This document shows positions 30,807-64,000 of a stretch of 64,000 bases of DNA, piece by piece. The position numbers were made by a program, and so were the translations under genes. Every line of letters starts with the position of its first letter. The first letter of the stretch is position 1. A model generated the notes under the pieces. The model was not told the origin of the DNA and made no database searches. It saw only the letters and a list, made by a program, of their open reading frames with translations. Source of the stretch: Lepisosteus oculatus (lineage: Eukaryota > Chordata > Actinopteri > Semionotiformes > Lepisosteidae); contig NC_090703.1 of assembly GCF_040954835.1 (NCBI RefSeq), positions 20,845,444 to 20,909,443 of the forward strand, given 5' to 3'.

Positions 30807-33223
30807 TTTATTCACCATTTAGACTTCAAGAAACAAAAGAAGCCAAATGCGAAGGGCTGTGATCTCACAATCTGTGTTTCATGCTTGAAAATACTCTTTA
30901 CAGGATTAACACTGTAAACAAATACAGAAAAGTACAAAAACACTCACACGGTTAAAAAAAGAACTTTCATCTACACTTTCATCGTTTATAACGTGTTGTA
31001 ACTGTCATCTAACATCTGCAGAACTTTAGGCTCCCAGACGTGTGTGAGGAAAGAAAAACAGAACAGAGAACTAAACCGGTTTTGCTATGCATCTACGTGA
31101 TTCGCTGCTCGAGAAAAGAGATGGAATAGTAAAAGACGGCCGGAGCCCTTTCTTTTATGAAGCTACAGTGCCAATGGCTTCAATCCTACAGCACACAACC
31201 ATGAACGCAACTTTTCAAGTGAAAACATGAATCTGTGAGGGGCAGAAAAGAGATGAAGGCATTGGTTGTCTGCAGCACATGTGCTAAGTGGCCGTTTGCT
31301 ATTCTCTCTAATCAGTATCCGCTAGTGAGGAACGTGACAATCCAAAGCTGAGTGGAGAAATGGCACCCGGAGATACCCACTCTAATGGAAGACTACAAGA
31401 AACTAGGAAAAGAAGCAGTTTACATTTTTGATGCGTTCTATATGCGACACTGAGGCACTTCACGTCACAGATGTGAAGGAAAAGGAACTGATTTCCGACT
31501 GCTGATCTGATTCCTCCAAACACACAAAGTAAATGAGAAACCACACAGGAGGTTCAACCTGGTTATGGTATGGCACCGATGCTGCCAATAAACAGCATTT
31601 GTATGATGTGACATGTGAAAATGGCATCACTGGGGACATGGTGAGTACCATGTGAGTAAAATAACATAAGGAAATATAACAAATACACACAACAACAAAC
31701 TCGAGTATGGTGTTCCTTTTCATGACTCAGGTGCAATACTTATTCACCACTGAAATGTTCAGCACAAGCAGAGGTATTAAACTCTACACTAATACCCATG
31801 GCTGCAATGAAACCACACACACACTGTAATCGTGCTCTGTACCATCACTGCAAACAATTTCCTGTCATAAAAACTCAACTTTAGGCACTTCAAGACCATA
31901 GCACTTCAGGTATGCGGCCTATTCTTTCACACCAACTTGTAGTTTGCAATCACAACACAATCTAAAAAAAAAAAAACAGAAAAACAACAGAAACCCATTC
32001 AAACCGATCAATATATTTCTAAGTAATTAAAACAACAAGAAAGAAAGAAAGAAAGGAAGCAGCTTTTTTAAAGTGGATTTAAATCCACAGATTTCAGTAT
32101 TCTCTTTAAAGCTGCTCAGCTTAGTCACTCTGCTGCAGCCCAACAGACAGTACTGGGACACAGCAGGATTGGTAGGAAAGGTATAGAGATATTTAGCCTC
32201 AAGGAAACTCAGAAACATCAGTGTTCACAGCTGGTGCAATGCTGTTGCGAAGGCCCTTGTCACGTTCAGTATTAACAACACAGGACCGTGGCTCTTGCAG
32301 GTGATGTCAGCAAGACAACCAGCAATTTTGCACAGCATTCTGGTTCCATAGGCATAGGTTTGCAGGACATTTTCTGCTACAGAAAAAAAATTAAAAGTTC
32401 TAATTGTTCTAAAGTACAAAAACAATCTTTTCAACTGCCTACAAAGACCCCGTTAGTCAGGATCTTAAACAATTTATCAATATTATGATACATTGTAGTT
32501 ATCCAGTTAGCAATAAACTTAGTTTGTATTTAACCAATTTGTAAATACTGCTATCAGTAAGGTGTCAAATCCAGGAAATGAAGAAAAATTCAATATTATT
32601 TAAAACCAGGATGCACTGCTCAGAAAACTGTTTCATACACTATAAGTGTAGTTTTTCTAACCCCCTACCCATACAGTTGGGCAAATAGGTTTCTGTGACA
32701 TTTCCTTCAGTAAGTAACTGCTATGCAGACGACAACACCTGTGCTTAAGTTTCTCTGAAACAAAGAGCTGACTGCTCAGTTTTACTTTTTTGGTCTGTAT
32801 TAAAAAACAACAACAAAAAATGTCAGGCAACAGAATTTTAAGAAATACTAGCACAGAGGGAAAAAAGACGACAAATATGCCTGAAGAGAGCCCTCCAACA
32901 ATAATAGCTGAGCTCTTTTCAGTCATATTTCTGGATGAGGGTTCATGGGGACAGCCTCTGTTTTCCTCTGCTAACCAGGGATTCACAATATAGCAGCTGA
33001 GTGACAGCCCTGCCTGCCACAGCCACAGTGCAGGTGTTTCTGAGGAGGTGGACTGAGCCAGCCTTCAGCTGGCCCTCCCTGTCCCCTTTCATATCTAATC
33101 CATTGGGAATAAGACTGTCCCTCCTGGGCCTCTGGGTCAGGTGAGGTGGAAAGGCTGACAACGCAAGGAGGCCTTTTTCTTTGGGTTTTCCAACATGCTT
33201 CCCAATGTGGGAAAGTTTCGTCA
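30807..33223 (-). other. ZNF106: ZNF106 3' untranslated region (probable)
   Basis: Sequence downstream of the ZNF106 stop on the minus strand, without splice-bounded coding content. A minus-strand AATAAA (TTTATT at 30807-30812) is one candidate end, but downstream GU-richness is weak. A short (GAAA)n run lies at 32038-32056. Mammalian ZNF106 also has a long 3' UTR. The end point is a guess. Confidence 0.4.
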
Positions 33224-56672
<23,449 letters not shown>

Positions 56673-56714
56673 CTTGGAGCTTCTAGATAGACATCAAGCC
56701 ATCACCTTGGGAAG
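56673..56714 (-). other. ZNF106: ZNF106 5' UTR part of exon 2, with two minimal uORFs
   Basis: Between acceptor tgtcacag (ends at 56715) and the start codon. It contains ATG GCT TGA (56702-56694) and, overlapping its stop by TGATG, ATG TCT ATC TAG (56694-56683). Both end before the main ATG. Confidence 0.7.
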
Positions 56715-58202
56715 CTGTGACAAAAAGCACAAGCCATATTAAAACACAGGTCAAAGACTCCGTTGGACAGAACCTCAGGACAGCTGCCTGGCTAAGCAAG
56801 TCATTTTCATCATATGGGTACAATGTGTGCTTTCTAACTAATAAACATAAGGGAGCTTACAAACAAGCATCCCATTTAGCAGCAAGTAGCTCACTGGTCA
56901 GCAGATCAAAAAGGCCTTACAAAGAACATTTATTTTTAATCTGAAATCAGGTCTTTTGGATTTTATATTATAGTCACTATCATTGCAGACAGATGCACAG
57001 ATTTTATGCAGAACAGTCCTGATACATAACGCTCTTGAACTGGTGAGCCAAGTCTGCAGCCCTTCTGGACCTCACAGAATGCATCCTGGGTGATTTCTTT
57101 CAAGTCCACAATGAAAAGGCATTAGAGGCAGTAATTACAACACTGAGGTACACATGGGTTTTCTTAAAAAGATCATTCTGCAATTACTTCCCTGAACAAA
57201 TCAGATAGGTGAGACCCTGGTGACTGTTACACTACAGCTCCCCATGTAGAAGGGCGGAGGAGCACTTACAGTAAGACTTTTAAACAATCTAAATGAAGCT
57301 TAGAGAGAAACGAAGAGGACGAGCAGAGCACGCTACCGTAATCTTACTGTGTCTGGACGAATCCAGCTCTAGAGCCTGACATTGCCACACTTCTTATCAA
57401 TACACAAGAAACACACAGCTTTCAAACAGAACCAAATGGGAATATAGCAAGTGGGAAATAGTGAAAAATAGAAACTACTAAATGTTGCGGTATATTAACC
57501 AAAAAAATAAGTTTCAGGTACAGAATGTCATTGGGAAGCATAGCAAGCAACAGTCACAACATCTTTGCATCTTTATTTGCAGTGTGAAAGGTGAGAACTA
57601 CTGCCTTCGGTAACAATTAACAACAGAGTTTAATAAGCTGTCCCTCTTAAACCCTCAAAGACTAAGCTAACCAATATACATTTCCTTAGTAGGACCCTTT
57701 ATGTCCTTACAAGCAAGTTAAGGTCACTTATACATGTAATTGGAAGCAAATTCTTCTGCTATGAAGCAGCCCAACCTAATTTGAAAAAATTTAGCAGCCA
57801 TCCCACTCACATTACTCCTGCTAACACAAGCAGAATACCCAGCAGAGGAGACACATTTTCATCTTGGGAAGTGCATGCCAAAAATAAAAACTGAATTCAA
57901 CTTCTTTTTTAATGATTTTACGGGCAGTTCAAAGTTCTTTCTTTAAGATCTTGACCCATGTTTTGCACAGAGTTCTACTTCTAGCATACTACAATAAAGG
58001 CTCCTTTAAAGAAAGAAAAACTACACAAGAGAAATGCGCGATTCTGCCCTCTTGTTCATTTGGCTCGGCACAGCTTCACAGTGGGAGAATTCCATGTGCA
58101 CATAGTGTCGACAGTCTTTCGCACGACGAATGTGCTTGTGTCTTCCTCACTTATTGTGAGGGGTGTTTCACAGCAGGCCTACACTCACGGCAAGGTACTA
58201 TA

Positions 58203-58481
58203 TAAGATAAGATAAGATCACTCTATTGGCCATATACAATTTCTTGTATTAGGAATTCATATTTTCGCATACCCCAACTTGCTCTCAATGAGACACACAG
58301 ACAGGGAGAGAAGCTTGGGGTCAGAGCACAGGGTCAGCCATTTTTAGGGCGCCCCTAGAGCAGTTGGAGTTAAGGGCCTTGCTCAGGGGCCCAACGGAGT
58401 AGGATTCCTCTGCCGGGATACGAACTGGCAATCCTTCCAGCCACAGGTGGAGATCCTTAGCAACAGAGCCACCACACCGCT
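58203..58481 (-). repeat. tRNA-derived SINE (second family), minus orientation
   Basis: Read on the minus strand: ggtgtggtggctctgttgct (A-box region) and ccagttcgtatcccgg (B-box-like), then the body gggcccctgagcaaggccct and ggctgaccctgtgctctgac, ending in a (TCTTA)n tail. This body is widespread in fish SINEs. It is distinct from the 14088 family. Confidence 0.75.
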
Positions 58482-60037
58482 CATATAAGTGTTTGCTCTC
58501 ATTTCCTATGCATTTAGAAAGTCAAATCTCAAACAAAAGGCATGTTCGATAGCCCACCCATTGTAGCAGACCTTCAAACTCTGTTACAGTAGGTCACACT
58601 GACAGAATGCCCTCTGCTACAAGTTAAGGACCAAATCCTAATCGGCAACTCTGTCCCTCCAACATCTGAGGCCACAGCTATTTTCAGCTGCAATAAAGAG
58701 AGTGAGATCATTCCTGGCATTTCTTTCGGCTTTCCAGTCCCCAGAGTGGCACCCAAGCAGCCCACTCACACACTTTGAAAGGAAATACAGGGACATCTGA
58801 TTTAACAAATGGCTACTGTACTGCTCAGGGATCAAACCAGGATCGGGTTTCATCTGCAGCTGAAGCGTCAAACCAGAGAACAAAGATTTACTGATATAAA
58901 ATGATCAAAAAGCATGTTTCCTACTATGCAGTATGTGTGCAGTGCTTTGTGTTTATCCAGATTACATTTTATTTGCATAGTATCTCCACCTTATGTTTCA
59001 TTAGTTATAAACAAGATAGACACTTAATCTTAGAATTACTCCTTTTAAATCTAAAAACTATGAAAAGAAAGAAAATCAATAAACCGGTTGTATGATGCCA
59101 AGAAAAAAACACATCATGATTATTATTTACAGGTTGAGCACTCTGCTAATAAAAGCGGAAAGAATGTAAAGCTGTCACATGTATTACGGTTACTTCACTG
59201 TCACCTCTACTCTCATTATTTTTCACACTCACAGTGGGGAAACAGAGCCACAGTGCTATAGGCCACATTCGGTACTAAAAATCAAGGAAAAGCATGAGTG
59301 TGGATGTTAAGCTGTAGGTTATGAGTGTGGAGGCAGGTGAATGTTAGGTGGATACTGGTTGTAGAATTTGATATGGCAACGTCAACCATACAACCCGCAC
59401 TCAAGAATGAGGATAACATTAGGATGCCTGTGCTATCGGCTTCTTCGTCAGCTGCAACCAAGACCTCCATGCAAGATAGAAAGATGACTCTATGGATAGC
59501 TGAACAAAGCCACAGAGGCACATGCTCTTAGGGCAGCTGGCCATCAGGGAGCAGATATTCCAGACCCTTATTATAACTGTGTAATGCTGCTATATCCTCT
59601 TTTTCCTTACTGTAAAACATGTTGAGGAGTCACTTTTAAAGTCGCTATATAAAATAGTTGTTCTCTACCATTATTTAAATATGTAATTTCCTATAGGAAG
59701 AAAAGAAGAGGGTATTTGCACTATCCTATTGCAGGCTGCTAGAGGCAAGTAAGTATAAATGAGTAGAAATGGCACAGTACACTATGCAATATATCTCTGG
59801 TGAGGCTGTGAGAGCAACAGTGTTTAGCCTGCATGTGAATTCCCCAACACCTTGCAACCAGTCATCAACCACAGCCACTGACCCCCCGCTGTCTATTTTA
59901 TCATAATACAGCCAGAAGATTGCGGGGCGTTAGAAACTACAAGAAGGATTTTCAATGTCGGCATGTCACATTCTCCCCTTGAACTTGTTAAGGATTTAAA
60001 CAGACAAAATTCATTTTATCTGCCTGAATAATTGAGC

Positions 60038-60061
60038 ATCTTGCAGTGCTCGCTGCAAGAT
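60038..60061. other. Perfect 9-bp hairpin
   Basis: atcttgcag, loop tgctcg, ctgcaagat. A short perfect stem in ZNF106 intron 1; its function is unknown and it may be chance. Confidence 0.5.
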
Positions 60062-60739
60062 CAACTTCGTTTTCTTCGCAATAACACGAGTCGACGAAAC
60101 TTCTTACAAATATATAACAGAAAGAGCTCCAATCCGGTGACTGGCCATTGGCCCGCCAATTTAAAGATAAGGGTCAGTTTTGATTTTCTAATCACTTAAT
60201 CAATGGATTTATTCTATCAAGGGGGCTGCAGGGTATTTTGATGTTTGTACTTAATAGTCCTGGACTGTACCAAATGTTTCACTGATCACAGTTAATTGTT
60301 TCCAGGTCTGCGGAAGTGACCCCTTATAAACTTATCAATGGGGAAGAAGGAAGGCTCCGGGACCAGGTGATTTAATGCAGTCCATCTCTAGTAGCACGGT
60401 TATTTTTGTGATCATGGTTTAACCTTTAAATGATAAAGACTGTTTTTTTTAACAAAACGCTGCACTTCCTAAATACTCTACTGAAACGCTAATGAAAAAA
60501 AAACAATCACTAGTTACCGAGCACGCAACGAAATAATTTCATGAAGCAAGAGGTAGCATTGTGAGTGTTCAGGAAGCGCAGATAAAGACCTTAACATCGC
60601 CACGTATTGTACTTATAAACTCTGCAAAGCACTGTACTATTCGCTTTCCTTTAGCGGTAAGCAACTGAACTATGTCGCATCCCTGACAACATCTGGGCGC
60701 ACTGAGCACCAAACTCGTACACGCTTCCATGTGTCCTAC

Positions 60740-60915
60740 CTCGGAATTGCCTTTAAGGGACTCTCCTAGAGCCCATGGTCTGTAATCAGAAATCTGCGTC
60801 GTAGACTTCTATGCCACAGTGCACGCGCTTCCTGTTTAAACTGATATACTGTACTTCGTTTTAGCGGAATTATAACTATTCCCAGCACAATGCTGTTTTC
60901 GCCGCCATATTTGCG
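60740..60915 (-). other. ZNF106: Inferred non-coding exon 1 of ZNF106
   Basis: A minus-strand donor CCGAG|gtagga ends the exon at 60740. The 5' boundary is set by the YY1-type motif that usually lies just after a TSS. It contains an upstream ATG in optimal Kozak context (gaccATGggc, 60776) opening an eight-codon uORF that stops at 60753. Splicing to the acceptor at 56715 is inferred. Confidence 0.5.
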
Positions 60916-60960
60916 CGCGTCGACCCCGCCTCTTCCTTCTACGCAACAGAACTGAGGAAA
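60820..60960 (-). promoter_or_regulatory. ZNF106 core promoter region: ETS and YY1 motifs
   Basis: On the minus strand AAATATGGCGGC (60901-60912) matches the YY1 consensus AAnATGGCGGC, and ACAGGAAGCG near 60,825-60,836 is an ETS-type site. The surroundings are CpG-rich (gcgcgcgtcgaccccgcc). No TATA box, typical of a housekeeping promoter. Confidence 0.55.
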
Positions 60961-61340
60961 TACTGGGAGCGAATCGTGCTCAAGGAGCTCCTGGGAGCGG
61001 GGATTCAAGGCCGAGACTACATTTTTCTAGGACTTTGTTGTCTACGTGGAATAGGCATTTCTATACAAATTCTGTTAAAAAGCTCTGCGTTTCGAGTCTC
61101 ACCTCCAGATCCCGGGCGGGGAAAGAAGGAGAGAAGACACGCTAGAGGTCCCCCGTCCTGCACCAGAGCGCCTGCTTTCGAATTGGTTACTGGTGTAACC
61201 CTGATTTTATCTGTTCCGCAATTGTTTATGCACAAGGCACCGCTTCAAGGTTTGTAATATTATAATTAAAACCAATAGTTTGTTTTTCCGCAATGTTCGT
61301 TTGCATTGTAATTGATCTTTTTAGGGTAGTACAATTATCG
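60961..61340. other. CpG-containing stretch upstream of ZNF106
   Basis: Moderately CpG-rich with no recognised exon. A plus-strand donor-like CAAG|gtttgt near 61,248 could mark a divergent transcript, but the support is weak. Confidence 0.3.
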
Positions 61341-61492
61341 TGTGTGGTGAGCGTAGTGGTGCACTATGGCTACCGTCACATCATCCAGGTGCGGGGTGCA
61401 CATTGGTGGTGGTGGAGGGGAGTCCCCATTACCTGTAAAGCGCTTTGAGTGGAGTGTCCAGACAAGCGCTATATACAGTAAGTGTAAGAAAT
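61341..61492 (+). repeat. 5S-rRNA-derived SINE (SINE3-like), copy D, 3' part, plus orientation
   Basis: gtgcacattggtggtggtgg, cccattacctgtaaagcgct and ttgagtggagtgtccagac, then gcgctatatacagtaagtg. Only the 3' third of the element is present and the 5S head is missing; orientation is opposite to copies A-C. Confidence 0.8.
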
Positions 61493-61948
61493 GAGTAATT
61501 ACTGTTATAGTATAGCTAGCTATATACAATTTCCATTGTATTATATACACGTCGTGGTGTTCATCAATGTTTTATGCGTATTATATGTAATTTTGAAAAA
61601 CTGTTTTAAGATTTTCAACTGGTTTTGACACTCATCATGAAAAACGATTAACAGGTCTTAAAAATATAACAATGGGAAATGTTTAACACATCGGCATAGC
61701 AGCGTATCATTTTACTACACAACATGCTAAGTGTTTTAACATGATTAAATGAAAAGTGAAACGGTTTAATCTTCTGTCGTGACGACTAATGGAATTCTGC
61801 TGCTGGTTTCCTTTCACTACCAAATGTTCACAGTTGGCAAGATACATCTGATATTTGTACATTTTTAGTCTCATTCTTCAATAAATTAATTGGAATTATA
61901 TGCAACACCAATAGCGTACTAATGGTATGGAGTATTTCAAAATTCCGA

Positions 61949-61968
61949 ATATGTGTGTGTGTGTGTAT
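61949..61968 (+). repeat. (TG)n microsatellite, short
   Basis: atgtgtgtgtgtgtgtgtat; about eight uninterrupted TG units. The flanking DNA from 61,493 to 62,400 is AT-rich with no other element seen. Confidence 0.9.
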
Positions 61969-62399
61969 AATTTGAATTAATAAAATAGTATTAAAGTATT
62001 ATTGTTTCAGGAAGTGTTTTGTGTACTTTTTATTTCTCCATAAAAACATCTGTACAGAGAAAAAAAGAATACCGTTTATAGAAGTTATTCATAGCCCACT
62101 TCCAAGAATACGTCAACGAAACGTTAAATCTTCGTAAATGTTTAATTTCGTGTGAAAGTGAAATGTACGGAGGAAACCATTACAGCTCAAGAGTCATTCA
62201 TTACATACGACATAGTCTAATCATTAAAATCATTTTGGTATATACACAGTGATGGGTCGGGGAAAGTGTAAAAAATGTTCTTTGTGTAAATTACAATTGA
62301 TCATCCAGTTTAATTCCAAAACTAGATACAGCATGTTTGACGGGATTCATTTCTAAAGCACTTCCCTTTATTGGTGTTGGATAGGTTGTTTTCCTACTC

Positions 62400-62480
62400 T
62401 GTAAGGGATGACGTAATTCAAGTTTCCCAGCACTGGGACGCATGCTCAAAGCGGCCGCTGTCCTTAATCAGATCCTCGCA
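62400..62480 (+). promoter_or_regulatory. Candidate SNAP23 promoter with NRF1 motif
   Basis: CpG-rich relative to its surroundings. tcgcatgcgcag (62476-62487) is an NRF1-type site (TGCGCATGCG on the other strand), and a related gacgcatgctc lies upstream. It is followed by an exon-like stretch ending in an ideal donor. Confidence 0.4.
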
Positions 62481-62573
62481 TGCGCAGTGCAAATCAGTAG
62501 CCGACTGAAGGAATTTGTTTCGACTCTGTACCCCCGACTGGGAGCTCTGAGTGTGTTTCAACTTAAAATCACA
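62481..62573 (+). other. Probable non-coding exon 1 of a plus-strand gene (SNAP23 by synteny)
   Basis: Ends in ACA|GTAAGT, a perfect donor, about 90 bp after the NRF1-type site. Known vertebrate gene order CAPN3-ZNF106-SNAP23 predicts SNAP23 here, divergent from ZNF106; its first exon is non-coding in mammals. There is no coding evidence in the window, so the gene name is inference and is left out of the symbol field. Confidence 0.4.
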
Positions 62574-63669
62574 GTAAGTATTATTTAATCCATCTGCGCT
62601 TTCTACCACCTTTCTTCAGCTGTCAGGGACTCAGAGGGTAGTCATTTTAAACTTTGTGAGAAGCTGGACTTCGTTATTTCTCGTCGCGGAAGGGTGTTCC
62701 GCTGCTGAAATAGCAGAGGAGAAAGAACAACTACACAGCTGTAAACAGGGTTTGAGCTAGTTAGAAGTACAAAGCAATAGTCTGCTAGAGAAACAAAACG
62801 GAACATGAAGAATAATTCTCTATGAATAAAAACAGCGAAACGCCTCTGTTCGTGGCGGCTGCCGGTATCAATCCACCCACTACAGGGAAAAATAAATGTT
62901 TTCCGTTTCGAAACGTCCACGGCTCCTTTGGAAGTCGGTAAAACTCGACCCTTTCCTATGATAATAACATGCAAAGAAGCGAGGACTCAGATCGGTTGTA
63001 GGGATTTTTCTTTTCGGCCTCAACATGAGGCATTGAAGAAATGGGGCTCTCCGCCGAGTGGGGGCTTCGCGAGTGTGGTGGGGGTGCTGTGGGTTTCCAG
63101 TTAAGGAAGATTCAGGAGTCATTAATTTTCAAGACCGCAACACAAGAGTGCTCTTCTATAGTTATGTTACTGGGAGACGGTTGTAAAAGTTGTATGTGAA
63201 GACTTCTGGAGCAGAAGTATCTGGCACGTACTTACTCCTTTGTGTGTTGGAAAAGACTAAACTTCTAAACTCCTTTGGAATTAAAAGATCTGAAAATGTT
63301 TCGCTCTCTAACGTTATAGATATCGTTATAAAACTATTCCACAACCGTTTTTGTAGCTACAACGATTCTCAAATAGTCTTTTTCAGTGAACTTTTTTCAT
63401 TTACATATTTCTTTGGCTCCGTATCTGACGTAGATTAGTAAAAGTACTAGTAAAGCCGATATCATTTATGGATTTTTACACCCCAGTGGCTTTAGTTTGT
63501 TTACTTAGTGACCCTAACTATTGAAATAGATTATTTACAAATGTTTTTTTAAGATGAAGTTAGAATACCTATTTCATGGCTTCTAAAGCAGGGAAATAAG
63601 AGATCCAGAATTAAAAAAAATATCGTTCAAGTTGGAATAATGGCTTCTTCGAACCAATCATGTTGATTC
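62574..63669. other. Sequence after the inferred SNAP23 exon 1
   Basis: Probably intron 1 of the plus-strand gene. Some CpG-rich patches occur at 62,680-63,080. The open frames on the minus strand have no recognisable similarity and no splice support. Confidence 0.35.
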
Positions 63670-63900
63670 CTGGACGGGAACACCTTGTGTGTGGAGCTTG
63701 CATGTTGCTCCCCACTGGCTTCAGTTTTCTCTAGGTGCTCCAGTGTCCTCCCACCTCGCAGCAATGTGCTCGCTGGGATCATTGTCATCGCAAACTGGGG
63801 CGTTTCTGTGTTAACATGCACTGCAATGGTCTGGTGTCCTGTCCAGGGTATAGTTCCTGGAGGCCACTGACCCTGACTGGGAACAACTATATTTCTGTTA
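63670..63900 (+). repeat. Degenerate tRNA-derived SINE copy
   Basis: tggagcttgcatgttgctcc, ggtgctccagtgtcctccca, tgcactgcaatggtctggtg and tcctgtccagggtatagttc follow the order of the 14088 family body. The head is missing and it is strongly diverged. The last 100 bp of the window show nothing further. Confidence 0.5.
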
Positions 63901-64000
63901 ACAGACTGATGGGTCTCGGGCAGGAGAGCTGCATTGCTGTGGGCAAGGGTGGGTTAACTTTAAATGAGGAAGCAGAGGAATCGTTCCAAGGCCTTGCTGT

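Larger units (their letters stand above)
56715..60739 (-). other. ZNF106 intron 1
   Basis: 4.0 kb between the inferred non-coding exon 1 and the exon with the start codon. It contains a tRNA-SINE (58203-58481) and a perfect 9-bp stem hairpin (60038-60061). The remainder is AT-rich with no recognised exon. Confidence 0.5.

Noticed and set aside
62880..63122. 80-codon Arg/Pro/His-rich minus-strand frame near the right edge
   Set aside because: No recognisable domain, no splice signals that extend it, and it lies in the probable first intron of the plus-strand gene.

Overview
The window is vertebrate genomic DNA, almost certainly from a ray-finned fish. It has long AT-rich introns with GT-AG junctions, protein-coding exons that match vertebrate gene families, and fish-type interspersed repeats (tRNA-derived SINEs, 5S-rRNA-derived SINEs, solo LTRs, hAT-like MITEs). 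A single CAPN3 locus with mammal-like exon structure beside ZNF106 would suit a non-teleost such as a gar or bowfin. That species guess is inference only.

Plus strand, 1-29,370: the 3' two-thirds of CAPN3, the muscle calpain p94. Twenty-two exons corresponding to human exons 3-24 can be placed with consistent reading phase, from the exon carrying the catalytic Cys to the stop codon at 27946-27948. Exons 1 and 2 lie left of the window. All three catalytic residues, the CAPN3-specific insertions IS1 and IS2, the C2-like domain and the penta-EF-hand domain are present. The introns hold three solo LTRs with perfect 5-bp target-site duplications, three hAT-like MITEs, two SINE3-like copies and several tRNA-SINE copies.

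Minus strand, about 60,915 down to about 30,800: ZNF106, complete in the window and tail-to-tail with CAPN3. Twenty-one coding exons join without a phase break into a 1,750-residue protein: two N-terminal matrin-type zinc fingers, a long low-complexity and charged region, a short coiled coil, a seven-bladed WD40 propeller and two C-terminal C2H2 fingers. A CpG-rich promoter with YY1 and ETS motifs and a non-coding first exon lie near 60,740-60,915. A second CpG-rich, ETS-bearing stretch sits immediately upstream of coding exon 3 with an in-frame ATG, and looks like an internal alternative promoter.

Plus strand, 62,400-64,000: an NRF1-motif promoter and a probable non-coding first exon with an ideal splice donor at 62,573/62,574. 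From vertebrate synteny (CAPN3-ZNF106-SNAP23) this is probably the start of SNAP23, but no coding sequence of it is in the window.

Both identified genes act in or are needed by muscle: CAPN3 is a titin-associated sarcomeric protease, and ZNF106 is an RNA-binding protein needed for neuromuscular maintenance. No bacterial-type operon, CRISPR array or undescribed multi-gene system is present. The observations most worth checking are the alternative ZNF106 start, the upstream ORFs in its leader, and an LTR inserted 12 bp behind a CAPN3 splice donor.
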